64,000 nucleotides of DNA. It comes from Alviniconcha marisindica (lineage: Eukaryota > Mollusca > Gastropoda > Provannidae). The first letter of the stretch is position 1; the number at the start of each line of letters is the position of its first letter. The notes beneath the pieces are model-generated. The model was not told the origin of the DNA. It saw nothing but the letters and a program-made list of their open reading frames with translations, and did not search any database. The translations under genes and the position numbers were made by a program. Positions 22,965 to 46,734 of this stretch are shown one piece after another. The stretch lies in NCBI GenBank assembly GCA_018857735.1, contig JABMCL010003715.1:266001-330000 (forward strand), written 5' to 3'.

Positions 22965-24412
22965 TTTATTTCAAGTGCATGTTCATGTGCAGTTTACATT
23001 GTGCATGGCCTGGCCCACAGGTAGGTGTCTGTGTGTTTGCAATTCTGCGTGTGTTTGTACACATGGGAATGCATATCGGTGTGTGTGAGTGAATGCTTGT
23101 GTGTTTTGACATACATTGTGTGTGTGTGTGCAGAAGAAGAAGAAAATGGAGACAAAAACACATTTTGTTGATCAACACTAGTTTTACTAGAGCATGGTGA
23201 AGTATGAGTACAGCCCCTGCAATGTGCCTCACATGAAACAAGAACTGCAAACAGTCAAAACAATTTACAACACGCAGATAAAATTTGAGACTTCTTGTGT
23301 GTAAAATCTGACTTAAAAGTACTTCCTTTTAGTACTATACAAAATCCAACAAAATTATCTTGGGGGCAGAAACATCCTCTTCCTTCATTGCAGTCTAGCA
23401 AGTAGCATGCTCTTTAAAACTATCTTACAGAACTGAGCACGAGCAGAAAACATGAACCACATAAAACAATGGACAATCCAGTGTGCAAAATGAGCTGCTG
23501 CACACAATCGATCATCACTTCACAACACTTGACAAGTTCACACATCATCACTCTTGACATTTTTACACAAGACAAGCAGTCATGATCATCCCTTTTGACA
23601 ATTTCACACAACCAGTCACCAATCTTGACAAATGCACACAACCCATTACATTGCTTTAGGATCACAAAGGATCACAATGGGTACTGTGGCTGGATGAAAA
23701 TGAAACTCGCAACTGGGTGCTCCACAAAAATTACATCCAAAGTTATTTGATATTGAACACGTAGTCAACCATGTAGGTTACATCAAGGCTGAATGAAAAT
23801 ATCAAACAACTTCCCAAAACCCAAAGTCCAACAGATCAACAATGTGTTAGTTTGTAATAAAACTAGTTTCAGGAAAACCCAAATACAGTTTCTTAAAACT
23901 GACTACATCTTCAACCAGCTAAGAGATTCATAATTCACAGCTAAAAATCTCATTCGCTATGTCTGACATAAATCAGCACAGGTCAGAAGAGAACTCGTAA
24001 TATATTAAGTTGAATAAAAAATATATAATTATTTTTCTTTGTTCAAAACAAATAATTCCCAAGATGTGCTGATAGCTGGCCAAAACCACTATCCATATTT
24101 TATGTCTCTATTATTATTAAACTTAAAGAAACAAACTAGCCCACCTGAATGTGTATAATATACATATGCACACAATAAGTGGCATCTTTTGCAGCGAAGT
24201 ATTTAACTTTCTCAGTTTTTGCGCACAAAATCAAACTCTGTGTGCACAAAACCAAACTGAACTTTAAAAGAACTTTAACTGTTCAAGCTGGCACATCATG
24301 TAAAATGGCAAACCTTTAAACTGCCAAATGTGGTTGCTCATTTCTACCCTTGAAAACACACACACATGCACGCACTCATACACAATCCCATTCTTCACTC
24401 GTGAAAAGCCAG
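22965..24412 (-). other. MZT2: Probable MZT2 3' UTR and convergent gene boundary
   Basis: Sequence downstream of the MZT2 stop on the minus strand has no coding exon. TTTATT at 22965-22970 is AATAAA on the minus strand, giving a 3' UTR of about 1.4 kb and leaving about 220 bp to the plus-strand signal of MKS1. Inference. Confidence 0.4.
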
Positions 24413-24641
24413 TCAATGCCGACCATCTTTCAACCTGGAGCTGCCCAACAGTTGCTTCCCTTTGCCATTGGCACGCTGCTGTCGACTGCCGCGGCTAGGA
24501 AGTGAGAGATTTTCCGAGGAAGTGGACATGTAACTGTGGATGTCAGTGGCTGCCCTTTGCTGCTGGGGGTTACACATCAGCTTCAACATCTGCATGATCG
24601 CCATTGGGGCCACGTTGACTTTCAGCAAGTCCCGAATAATC
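24413..24641 (-). CDS. MZT2: MZT2 last coding exon
   Basis: The acceptor is GCTTCAG read on the minus strand (24648-24642). The exon encodes IIRDLLKVNVAPMAIMQMLK and a basic, Ser-rich tail ending KDGRH and TGA. An ATG upstream in the same frame is intronic. Confidence 0.92.
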
Positions 24642-25263
24642 CTGAAGCAGACCCCAGTGTCAAAGATCATGAATGGCACTTGATAGCCTCATTTAGACTT
24701 TGTTTGCTATAATGCATAATATTATTACATATTATTTTTTCTTTTATAAAAAAAAAAAAGCAGAAAATAATATCAGAAAGATGTGCTGACAGCTGGACAA
24801 AGCCACTGTCTATATTTTAGGTCTCGATTACTACTTTAAAAAAAGAAACAAACAAGATGGTTCCAGGACCAGTTACCAAGATGGTCTCTAGGACCATCCC
24901 AGAGCAGAACAACCTTCCTGAGTTCCTCCCTCAAGAAGTGTCCACAGCACAAACCCCTGGCTCCTCTGTGACCAGGGTCTGCTGGGTCCTAAATCTTTAA
25001 TTAATGTGTATTAACGAAAAGTGTGTAAGTGAAGGCTGGAGCTGTGCTTGTTGTGGTTCATCCCCTGGGACCGCTATGGTAGCCAGATACTCCAAAGCAT
25101 TAATAATAATAGTATAATACATTGCAAACTTTCCCCTGTCTAAATTTTCTGTCCTTTTTTCCTACTCTGCAGACCCCCACATCCCCTCCAAAAAATGCAG
25201 CATAATCTCCAAGCAATTTTTGCTTTTAAAATGAAGGTGGCTGCCCACTCCAAAGAAGAAGAA

Positions 25264-25327
<64 letters not shown>

Positions 25328-26395
25328 GCTGCTGAAGTTGCAAAACATAATAATAACCAAACATGTAGGGAGACCTCAAAAAGTACAGTGAAATGAAAAC
25401 ACCTTCATGCAACAGCAAACAGAGGTGTGTTGTTGCTTCTTCTTTTTCAAAACATGGGAGTTAGGTTGGCTGTTGTTGTTTTTCAAACCAGGGGATCTAA
25501 TCAGCACTTGAAAGACGTCCCATGAAATGATGAACACAACAACAAAAATCCAAATCAGCAATAGATGGCAACTCTCACCCGACATTCAAGCAAAAATAAA
25601 AGGTATTGCATAAACTCTACCAGAGGTACACCCTGATGATAGATCACCTCTCTTTAGTTTAACAACCCTCTCTCTCTCTCTCCTTAAACTTTTCCCAATC
25701 ACTAGTATTAGTATTACTTTGATGTAAATGAATCCCTGACCATGAACCACCACTTTTATTTTAAACTAAAGACCATTTTTGTTCTGTTTGTTCTTCTTTA
25801 TTTATTTTTTTTTATTTTTTTTTGGGGGGGGCGTAAAACTATAAAAGAGGACTTTCTTTGTATTATGTCATCTGACATCCGAGGACATTAAGAACCAAGA
25901 AGTATTATGTACTCATAGTTCAGGAGCTGTGTGAGAGTCGAGGTGGCCGTCCTGGGCTGTCCATCCTAACGAGCCTTCTGGCTTCCGTGGACGTAAAGAT
26001 TTATTGAACCATGCTTCGGCATTGGTCACAGCTTGTCCCTAATAAGTCAGACAACATCTGAGGACATTAAGCATCACTTCATCATCATTATTATGTACTT
26101 ATCCAGTTCCAAGGCCTAGTGATTCAGCAAATGTGCCACAAATTGACAGCATTTCAACCTAGTTAAAGAAACATGCCTTTATTCATTTTATTCTCTCCCT
26201 TCTCCTGTTCTTTCTAAGTTCTTTCATTTTATTTCTTATTACTATATTAACCACTTACTTAAATACACTTGGGTCCATGGTGACACCTGCAAGTTGTGTT
26301 AACTCAAAGAGTTCCATTTCATCAGGTGTCAGAACATCCTTGCTGAGAATCTGGAACCGCAGAACCTCACTCTTTTCTCTTCCAGTTCCAAGCAT
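24413..26395 (-). CDS. MZT2: MZT2, mitotic-spindle organizing protein 2 (MOZART2) homologue (two coding exons; span includes intron)
   Basis: MOZART2 is a small helical subunit of gamma-tubulin ring complexes that helps recruit them to centrosomes (family knowledge). Two exons joined in phase give about 121 aa. The conserved core reads TPDEMELFELTQLAG, then DPSVFKIIRDLLKVNVAP and MAIMQMLKLMC. It matches vertebrate EEMELYELAQAAG-DPDVFKILVDLLKLNVAPLAVFQMLKSMC almost residue for residue. The C-terminal half is Ser/Arg/Lys-rich and probably disordered, as in vertebrates. The chosen start is ATG at 26395-26393. The frame stays open 12 codons further 5' to an acceptor at 26434, so an upstream exon with another start is possible; a 5' UTR exon was not found. 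The 1.6-kb intron holds an (AT)n tract and a dispersed repeat. It is tail to tail with MKS1 and head to head with OSBP. Confidence 0.9.
25266..25322. repeat. (AT)n microsatellite in the MZT2 intron
   Basis: About 28 AT units. Confidence 0.95.
25865..26092 (+). repeat. Dispersed repeat family A, one full copy plus the tail of another
   Basis: The full copy runs from TTCAGGAGCTGTGTGAGAGT (25918) to ATTAAGCATCACTTCATC (about 26092). The tail CATCCGAGGACATTAAG of a preceding copy lies at 25878-25894. The same family forms three tandem copies at 44359-44900, with inverted fragments near 46545, 48310, 50705 and 58365. Confidence 0.85.
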
Positions 26396-26433
26396 TGGTC
26401 TTGATGGTGGTAACTCAAACTGTCTTCTCCTGA
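26259..26433 (-). CDS. MZT2: MZT2 upstream coding exon
   Basis: Minus-strand acceptor TTAATTACAG and donor GTAAGT (26258-26253). From the ATG at 26395 it codes 45 residues, MLGTGREKSEVLRFQILSKD then VLTPDEMELFELTQLAGVTM, and ends with AA of a Lys codon completed by the next exon. The 38 nt 5' of that ATG may be UTR or coding. Confidence 0.85.
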
Positions 26434-26481
26434 CTGTAATTAAACATGTTCAAACTTTGTTTCACTTCATTTCAAATTATA

Positions 26482-26551
<70 letters not shown>

Positions 26552-27413
26552 AATAATCATAATGTTTGATCCTCAGCTCTGAAGATATAACTGATTACTA
26601 CTACTAGTCAATTAAAATTGAAATACAAGATCATTCAACTCTTCTAGTTGTACTGTACAATTTATATTATCAATTTGATATCAAATTTCAGCAGTGATGC
26701 TTGTATATCATAATTATGTTGGAGTAGGAGGAAGGGTAACATCATTGCGTGTATTTTAACTGCAAACAGAACTAGTCTTAGTACACGTTGACCAAAAACA
26801 AGTCGTTAGTCAAACACAAAATTCCTGTAAAATTCAGTCTACAACTGCACACAATCTACATCGTTATGATTGTACAGGAATGCTTTGTGGTGAATCTTCC
26901 CAAAACGAATAATTATTGTATAGTTTATTGCCGTCATGTGGTACTTAGACACCTTAAATGTATGTTCGAGAATGGCATGAATAAAGTAACCATGAATACG
27001 TGAACTTTGACCAACTTGACGGATCTTTCGTGTTTTGTTTCCTCTCATTCATTTGTTGAGACGATTCACAGCCAAATGACCTTCACCTTCATTAATATCA
27101 CTCCGCAAAAACAAACAAATAATAGGATGTGACATCAATTCGTTGTAATATTGGCGCAGACAAAATTACATATGTTGCCTTTTGTGTCGTTTCTGTGATT
27201 TGTTTGTATGATACCCAGCTTTTATCGTATCTGCCAAAGAGCCAGTAACTACTTTTCGTATTAGAAACAGGAAGTCGTCATGATAAATTATATTGCGTGA
27301 CGTCGACTCCCAGCCATTTTGGCCAAGCTGTCAAATAAGCACGCCGATGCTGTGACTGTCCAAAGACACCGATCGCCTCACAGACGTACTACATCGACCG
27401 ACTACTTTTCAGC
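26434..27413. promoter_or_regulatory. Head-to-head intergenic region, likely shared MZT2/OSBP promoter region
   Basis: This interval separates the minus-strand MZT2 exon from the plus-strand OSBP start. It has a (GT)n tract at 26483-26551. The last 120 bp before the OSBP ATG are rich in CGxCG-type sequence (TGACGTCGACTCCCAGCC), unlike the AT-rich flank. No TATA box is evident. No exon with recognisable protein was found, but the first MZT2 exon should lie here. Confidence 0.5.
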
Positions 27414-38951
<11,538 letters not shown>

Positions 38952-40249
38952 GTAAGAGTGCCACACACTTCCTTTTCTGGCCTGTCTGCTGAGTTGGTTG
39001 GTTGGTTGGCTGGCTGGCTGGTTAGGTGGAGCAGCTGGCCAGGGACCAGATCTTCCTGGAGAAGAAGGCCCACATGACCATCAAGCACAGTGGCAAGAGA
39101 GGAAGTAGAGCACCACACGCTCCCTTGTCTGCTGGCTTGGTTGGTTGGTTGGCTGGTTAGGTCGAGCTGCTCGCCAAGGACCAGATCTTCCTGGAGAAGA
39201 AGGCCCACATGACCGTCGAGCATGATGGCAAGAGATGAGCTTCTCTGGTACCCACCACATGCTCCCTATATCTGCTGGGTTGGTTGGTTGGTTGGTTGGC
39301 TGGCTGGTTAGGTGGAGCAGCTGGCCAGGGACCAGATCTTCCTGGAGAAGGAGGCCCACATGACTGTCAAGCACAGTGGCAAGAGAGGAAGTAGAGCACC
39401 ACACGCTTCCTTGTCTGCTGGCTTGGTTGGTTGGTTGGCTGGTTAGGTCGAGCTGCTTGCCAAGGACCAGAGCTTCCTGGAGAAGAAAGCCTGCATGACC
39501 GCCAAGCACAGTGGCAAGAGAGGAAATAGAGCACCACATGCTCTGCTGGCTTGGTTGGCTGGTTAGGTCGAGCTGCTCGCCAAGGACCAGAGCTTCCTGG
39601 AGAAGAAGGCCCACATGACCGTCAAGCATGGTGGCAAAAGAGGAGCTTCTCTGGTACCCACCACGTGCTCCCTTTCTGGCTTGGTTGGCTGGTTGGTTAG
39701 GCAGAGCAGCTGGCCAAGGTCCAGATCTCCTAGGGAAGGCCTGCTTGACCATTGACGCATGATGGCAAGGGAGGAGGTACTACACGCTCGCTTTCCTGGC
39801 TTGGTTGGTTGGTTAGGTGGAGCAGCTGACCAATGTTCAGATCTCCCTGGAGAAGGATCACATAACTGTCAAGTACAATGGCAATAGCGGGGGTACCACA
39901 CGCTCCCTACCTGTTCTGCCGGCTCTGGTAGCCTGCTCCAATAAACAGATCATCTGAAACTGTCATTTATAGTGTCAGACACATGAGCCATGTTCTGCAT
40001 GTGTGTGTGTACGTGTGTGTATTCTGCACTCAGTTTGAATCTACCAGCATACTTGAAAGAGCGGCAGAAAAGGAGCAGTGCTTACAGGTTCATGTAGCCT
40101 ACTATGCGTTTCTGTTGTTGGTGCAACTTGTGATTGTCTCCCTTGGTATGTTTGCCCAGGCACATTCGCACTCGGCCAAACCCACTGAGAACCAGTCTCC
40201 TTCACCGTCTTCTGTTGGCCATTTGCTGCTGCTCTTTCACTGTGTGTCT

Positions 40250-40258
40250 GTCTGTCTC

Positions 40259-40338
<80 letters not shown>

Positions 40339-40365
40339 CTCTCCTCTCCCCCCCCCCCCCCCCCG
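40250..40365. repeat. (CTGT)n/(CT)n microsatellite with C run
   Basis: CTGT repeats pass into about 28 CT units and then about 18 C. Confidence 0.95.
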
Positions 40366-40732
40366 AGACAACTCTGGTTGAAACAAGCCTTGAGAACCAG
40401 TGATTATGCATGATTATGTACATGATAAAAAAATCCCACCCAAGACCAAATTCCTCTAGCTGTGCATACTTGTAATGGCCAAAATCACTTGTACAGTGAG
40501 ACAACACAACCACCAGGCATGGGGGGGGGGGGGGGGAGATACACGTGGCTCATACATAAAATGGGAAATAGAATAATAAGTTTTTATCATCAGGAGTGTG
40601 ACCGAGAGACTGGCCAATTGGAAGTGAAACGTGAGGCGAATAACAGTCCTCCACCTCATCCCTAGCCAAGGACCGCAAATTTGGCTCATTATATAGACTT
40701 TTGTGTGAAGGTTTCATGGATTTCTACCAGTG

Positions 40733-41620
40733 TTTGGGGGTGGGGGGGGGGGGGGGGGACCTACCCATTGTGTTTAGAACTCTTAACTGCCCCCAGTGAA
40801 GCACAGGTCTGATCCCTGCTGTCTGTCAAAGCTGCTTTTCTGAAATCTCCAGTTGTCCATTTATATCCTGTGGCCAGATTCCAACTCTATGCTAAATAAT
40901 ACATATAAGCAGAGTATTTCATCATACAGCCATGTTTTAGGTTTTGCTTGTCCCTAATATGTCAGCATGGCATTCATGTTTTAGCATTGGGGGGGGGGGG
41001 GGGAACTACCCATTGTGTTTAGAACTCTTAACTGCCCCCAGTCAAGCACAGGTCTCTGATCCCTGCAGTCTGTCAAAGCTGCTTTTCTGAAATCTCCAGT
41101 TGTCAGCATTTCTATTCCTAATGATGACCTTTTCCCCAGCATCTTACACATTGACCAGATATTGACATACTGATGTTGATGATTCTGCTGGTCTTAAAGT
41201 TTAGGGGCCAGGGTTCCAATTTGCTGTCACTTGTGTGGTTGAAAATGTTAAGTTTTTGCTTTTTTAGTTTGGTTGTGGTTGTTGTTTTATTCTTTTAGTT
41301 TAGTTTTTACTTTTATAGGTGCATTTATTTCTCCATTTTCCCCTTTCTTTCTAAACTGCCTACCTTACTCCCCCTTTTCCTTATTGATCTTTCTTCTTCT
41401 TCCCCCTTTTATTTTATTTTAGATGCAAGTGCTTTGTTGACTGAGGTAATGACATTCAAACAAACCAAAAAAAAGTACATGATGTTCTCCGGCCAGATTC
41501 CAACTTTATGCTAAATAATACAGATAAGCAGAGTATTTCATTATACAGCCATGTTTTAGGTTTTGCTTGTCCGTAATATGTCAGCACGGCATTCATGTTT
41601 TAGCATTTGGGTTTTTCCGC
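40733..41620 (+). repeat. Interleaved direct duplications next to G runs
   Basis: A block with CCCATTGTGTTTAGAACTCT, CTTAACTGCCCCCAGT and CTGTCAAAGCTGCTTTTCTG lies at about 40762-40858 and 41006-41105, each time directly after a run of 15 or more G. A second block, from CCAGATTCCAACT to GGCATTCATGTTTTAGCATT, lies at about 40873-40989 and 41493-41608. Confidence 0.88.
41423..41445 (+). CDS. Candidate OSBP 23-nt microexon
   Basis: A strong pyrimidine tract and acceptor (TTTTATTTTATTTTAG) is followed by 23 nt and a donor GTAATG. It accepts the phase left by exon 4 and would encode Asp-Ala-Ser-Ala-Leu-Leu-Thr-Glu, ending on a codon boundary. There is no homology support, so it may be chance. Confidence 0.25.
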
Positions 41621-41699
41621 TGCCTTCCAGTCATGCCGTCATTGTCAGAAATGTTGCTGCAAGCAACCCCTGGGATGAACACTCCGTTACGTCACACTC

Positions 41700-43150
41700 C
41701 ATGCTCATAGCCCCAGGGCCAGATTGTGATAGAGGATAACTGAGGTGATTTCGGTCTGGTGTGATGAGGTTGGATGTGTCAAAGTCTGCCTGTGACAAAG
41801 TGTCTGGATTGTCCACCAGGCTGTATTGATGTTTCACTGTCCGTGTGTGCAGTCATGTTTGTGGTAAGTGTGAGCTGTTGGTGGCCATTTGCTGCTGCTC
41901 TTTCTGTCTCTGTCTTTTAATTACAGGCAATGGTGACGTGACACGATGTGGTTGGATGTGTGTGAGTCTGTCGGTGACAAAGTGTCGGTGCTGCCCACTA
42001 GCCTATATTGACGTATTACTGTTAGTCTGTGCATTTGTGTGGGTGGGTGTGTGTGTTGGGAGAGACGAGAAAACAAAACACCGGCGTGCTGTGCCCCACT
42101 GCCGAAACCATTAGAGCTGCAGGTCCCCAGGTAGGTCTGGATGCAGAACCATTGTGAGTGAGGTCACCGATGACTCACTCACACCCGTTAACAAACCACG
42201 CCAGCGTGTGACTGTGTACAGTGGGCGCAGAGAAGGGGAGAGGGGGACATGAAAATTTCATTAGCTTCTCGCTGTTCTGTGGTCCTGGCAGTCCAACATT
42301 CATTTCCCATTTGGCCTTGTTTACACCCCTACCTGCCTAGACCAGAGAAGTGTATGTCGTGAGAGCTGCAGCCTGCAGAACGTTAGTTTGCGTGAGCACA
42401 CGGCAGCACATTCTTCAGGTGGTCCGCCGTTGGATTTGGACGATAATTACAGCAAAGAAAGAAGCACAACGACTAGGCTGGTCAACCGTGGGTCAGAGAA
42501 CAAAGGGGCATAAACCAACACAACACACCTGTAACGAGAAAGGGTGAACTTCTAATGTATATTTGTTGAGTTCAAGCAGGTAGAATTTCAGCCAGAGATT
42601 CGATTTATGTTGTTGCCACAGTAAAAATAAAAAAAAAAAAATAAAAAAAGGGGGGGGGGGGGGGGAGACAGAAACCACAAGCACATAAACACATACATGC
42701 GCGTATGCACATGAGCACACTCAAAAGCACGCATGGTGGTGGTAAGGGTCCGTGTGGGATCTGCTTTCTTCATTCACTTTAAATGTAGCTTCAATCTCTT
42801 TGATGTTTAGTTGGGGGGGGGGGGGTCCTTTCAGTCCAGTGTTGTTCTGTATCAGAACAAACAAAAGTGTGATGTGGGAGGTAAAGATGCGTGACTGGAT
42901 CTTTTCAGAACGTCAGTGACGGATGTTTGTAGTTAAAGCGTTGCAGTGCTTGCAAGTGTGTGTTTTTGTTTTGTGTGTGTGTATGTGTGGTTTTTTTTTT
43001 GTTTTTTTTTGGGGGGGGGGGGGTGAAGAGTCGCCCTGGTATCACCGTCATGGTTGACTGGACGTTAAAAACCCTGTTCCATCCTTCCTTGAAGTTAACA
43101 TGGGTCCAATCTGTTATGCTTTATGAGCTGCAATACTTGTAACGATTTCT
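41700..43150. other. No exon recognised
   Basis: The interval contains G runs at 42649-42665 and 43010-43023 and a family B repeat fragment at 43030-43066. Open frames here show no protein features. Confidence 0.55.
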
Positions 43151-43950
43151 CAAGTGCACAGTCCACGCCGCATTTACACAGCACGTGAAGAGGGACACAC
43201 ACGCACACACGCGCATCGTGTTGTAGGCGAATTAATCGATTCACCCTGCTGGCTTTTTATCAGCTCGGCCGCGGCAGGTGTATTTAAAACGAAGATTATG
43301 AGTAACGCGGCACACCACCACTGCACGTGCTATCCGGCCAAGCCAATTTAGGGTACCATAGCCGGAAACCGGGCGATGCTCGCTCACTCGCTGTTTGCGG
43401 GACCGACTAGCCTGTTAGTAGCGGTATAAGTGGTTTGTTTATTTTGTTCTCGTTCATAAAAACAGCGCGAGGGGAACTAAAGGGAATAATTACAGAGCCG
43501 AGAGGTAGTTTTCGTTGTCGACTGCGTGCAGTCAGTCTGCAATCGCCGACGCATCTTGCTTCACAGTTATCAGTGCGTGTCGTTCTCGGTGTTGAGATTT
43601 GTGTGCGTTTTTATTTTGAGAGCCTCGCGAAAACCGTGTTGAAGAAACACGGGCTTTAAAGCTGTGCAGCGATGGTGGAGTCACCTGGGAGCCAGCTTAC
43701 AGAGCTTAGGTACCGGAATCGTGCCGAGTTCTTCTGGAGTCGTGCTCGCTTCGCGGGCAACAGCAGCTAGAGATTCTGGCACGACTACTGCACTGACACC
43801 AACACTATCCGTCGCTGTTGCCACTAGTAAACTGTGAGACGAGTTCTGCCACTGAAGCAGTCGGCGATATATAGGCCATTGGAAGGGGGGGAGGGGGAGG
43901 GGGGGGGGGATGTACCTCTGGTGGAGTGTATGCGCCTTGTATTTACTGGC
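43150..43950 (+). promoter_or_regulatory. CpG-rich segment, candidate alternative promoter
   Basis: CpG becomes frequent here compared with the preceding 20 kb (CTCGGCCGCGGCAGG, GCGCGAGGGG, CATCGCCGAC-like strings). ATG at 43672 opens 32 codons (MVESPGSQLTELRYRNRAEF) with an internal donor-like AG|GTACCG. This could be an alternative OSBP start or simply GC-rich sequence. Inference. Confidence 0.3.
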
Positions 43951-45325
43951 ATGTCGGGTGAAAATTACCGTAGGCGACCGACTGAGGTTTTTGTCGTGTG
44001 ACGTCTTTCGAGCGCTGATTAACTCCCCTGTGTGCTGAATCAGCGACGTAGCTTCGGTGGATCACAGCTGCGCTTCTGGAGCTGCACCGGTCGTCCCGTC
44101 AACGGGTGTGACGCCCAGCTGATAATGGATGTTTCGCAAACCAGAGAGGAGAGAGAGAGAGAGAGTCCGGTTCGCACAACGCGAGGGCACTCGCTCTGGA
44201 AACCCGCGAGTTCAGCATGATCGAGCGTGGTCACCGGATGGGTGTCCGCTACGTGCCAGGCTTCGTTGTCTGCGCCGAGACTGATTTCTCCCGGCGGAGA
44301 CCAGTTCTGTGTAGGTTCTGCGGGTGAGACCATATAAAACAGAGGTCCCCCGTGTGTGTTCAGGAGCTGTGTGAGAATCGAGGTGGACGTCCTGGGCTGT
44401 CCGTCCTAACGAGCCTTCTGGTTTCCGCGGACGTAAAGAATTACTGAACCGTGCTTCGGCATTGGTCACAACTTGTCCCTAATATGTCAACTGACATCTG
44501 AGGACATAAAGCATCACTTCATCATCAGTGTGTTGTCATAGTTCAGGAGCTGTGTGAGAGTCGAGGTGGCCGTCCTGGGCTGTCCGTCCTAACGAGCCTT
44601 CTGGTTTCCGTGGACGTAAAGAATTATTGAACCGTGCTTCGGCATTGGTCACAACTTGTCCCTAGTATGTCAACTGACATCTGATGACATTAAGCATCAC
44701 TTCATCAGTGTGTTGTAACATAGTTCAGGAGCTGTGTGAGAGTCGAGGTGGCCGTCCAGGGCTGTCCGTCCTAACGAGCCTTCTGGTTTCCGTGGACATA
44801 AAGCTATACTGAACCATGCTCACGCATTGGTCTCAGCTTGTCCCTAATAATTATGTCAACCGACATCCGAGGACATTAAGCAACACAGCAGCTGTGTGTT
44901 GTAACACATGCTGAAAAGATGACACGCGCACATTCAAGATCCCGAAGTCCATATCACTCAAAGACCGGTGGATTATCATTATGGAAATGCCAGAGTAACC
45001 CAGCGTGCACTAAACGTGCCCGAGTCTTCAAAGTGTTGAAATTGGACACTGATAATAGTTGTAACAATATATACGGAAGGAGATGATAACCACACAGCTC
45101 CCAGCAGCGACTACCGGCCAGCTTGCGTAAAGATCAGATTCTAGTTGGGAAGAATACACAATCTCAATCGGAGCGAGGCCTATTTTGAGGATGAACCTCT
45201 CGTGGAGTTCATGTACCTTGTATTTACTCGCATGCCAGGTGGAGACATACGGTAGTCGACTCGGGCCTTTGTTGTTGTGTTTGTGTGACGTCTTTCGAGA
45301 CTCCCTCGTGTGTGCTGATTTTTCA
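43905..45325 (+). repeat. Diverged duplication flanking the triple repeat
   Basis: Segments at about 43912-44040 and 45190-45325 share CCTTGTATTTACT(G/C)GCATG, GTGTGACGTCTTTCGAG and CC(T/C)GTGTGTGCTGA with many substitutions. They flank the three family A copies. Confidence 0.75.
44359..44910 (+). repeat. Dispersed repeat family A, three tandem copies
   Basis: Copies start at 44359, 44541 and 44723 (period about 182 bp). Each reads TTCAGGAGCTGTGTGAGA, then AACGAGCCTTCTGGTTTCCG and TTGTCCCTAATATGTCAACT. The unit resembles a SINE or satellite-like mollusc repeat; it has no coding capacity. Confidence 0.92.
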
Positions 45326-45634
45326 GGTGCGGAAGGTATGTTTTTGAACAGACTGAAGCCGCAAGGCAGGAATGGAAAGATGCAAGCCAACGGGAGCTCT
45401 ATCAGTCATGTAATGCGCCAGAGTGGTGCACGTAATCGGATGTAGAGGCTAGGGTTCGACAGGTGACTGGTTTGGCTAGACCGGCGACTATCGTTTTTCT
45501 GAGTCGGCAGTTTTGCACACACCAGCCTCCGTGTCTGTCTCGCCCTGGTGTGGACAACACACTCACGTCACACACTAAGATCGCTGCACGCGTTTAATTT
45601 GTTTAAACACACACACATACACACACCTTAGTTT

Positions 45635-45704
<70 letters not shown>
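45635..45704. repeat. (CA)n microsatellite
   Basis: About 33 CA units. Confidence 0.95.
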
Positions 45705-45707
<3 letters not shown>

Positions 45708-46539
45708 CAACAACAAAACCCCCAGCATATTCACTACAGAGGGCCAGTTTAACGCCGGTAGCATGAAAACACCCCTGGCGATAACTCGTAATAGCAGAAG
45801 ACTGACCAAACCGTCGATGGTTGTGGCATTTCGATTTTCCAATAATGGAAGAAAGACTGAAGAGACGACGTCCGGAACCCAACCCAGGCCTGTAGTGTGT
45901 ATTGCAAAACATCGCCAGCATGCTGCTGTGGGTTTGAAAGACCCATCACCCGGTTTGCAGAGCTCGTGCACGTAAGGTTGTGGCTTGTGGCGGATTACAC
46001 TTCAATGTGTGTGTGTAGTAACTGAGCCTTTTTACTACCACGGCTCTTTCCTCGCGCCTTGGGTCTTTTCCAACATTACTGTACTATGTATGCTGCAGAA
46101 GGGGGGGGATTCCAGAAGAAGAGCGAAGTTCTAGTCGGTATTTTTGCCCAGATTCTCCAGTTCACCAGACCTCATCTGGCGTATCAGTCGTGGTTCACTA
46201 GACCAGTGGTCAGAGTCCGAAGTCCGAAGTCCACAGGTTTCTGTTCGTTTCGCTCAGATAATCCCATCGATCAGCTCAAGACTAGTAAGTTGTACGCCGG
46301 ATGTCAACCGTTGGTGTGTACGTAGGCTTTGTAAACTTAATTGTCCGTGTCGTCGGTGTTGTGGCCGCGTAATTATAGTTCCGTTTCACAGAGGAATGGT
46401 AACTTCTACGGTTGCTCACAAGAGCGTTTACCGAGTTACGATAAAAACTCAAACTAAAACATTCAGCTGTAGAGAACGGGTGGTACGTGCTTTTGCGATT
46501 TGTTCCTACAATTGAACGGGGCGATTATAGTAAGTAAGT

Positions 46540-46595
46540 AAACATGGTGCTTAACGTCCACAGAAACCGCAAGGCTTATTAGGCGATTAACTTGT
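46540..46595 (-). repeat. Inverted fragment of dispersed repeat family A
   Basis: CTTAACGTCCACAGAAACCG followed by AAGGCTTATTAGG is the reverse complement of the family A middle, diverged. The same fragment occurs at 50704-50752. Confidence 0.7.
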
Positions 46596-46734
46596 ATACA
46601 AGTTATATATAGCCTGCAACGTTTCTCTGGTAGACAGATAAGCCTCTCATTATCAGGCCGTAGTGCTTCCAGGCGCTCGGACCTAGAGCATTGGGTCTGT
46701 TTTCGGAACTAGTCGTGATGTAAGTGGGTGATGA

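Noticed and set aside
24642..24679. N-terminal MPFMIFDTGVCFR extension of the MZT2 last exon
   Set aside because: This stretch contains the splice acceptor; joining at 24641 restores the conserved DPSVFKIIRDLL core exactly.
39081..39752. 223-codon minus-strand frame with repeats
   Set aside because: It is the antisense shadow of the OSBP exon 4 array; the sense strand carries the conserved protein.
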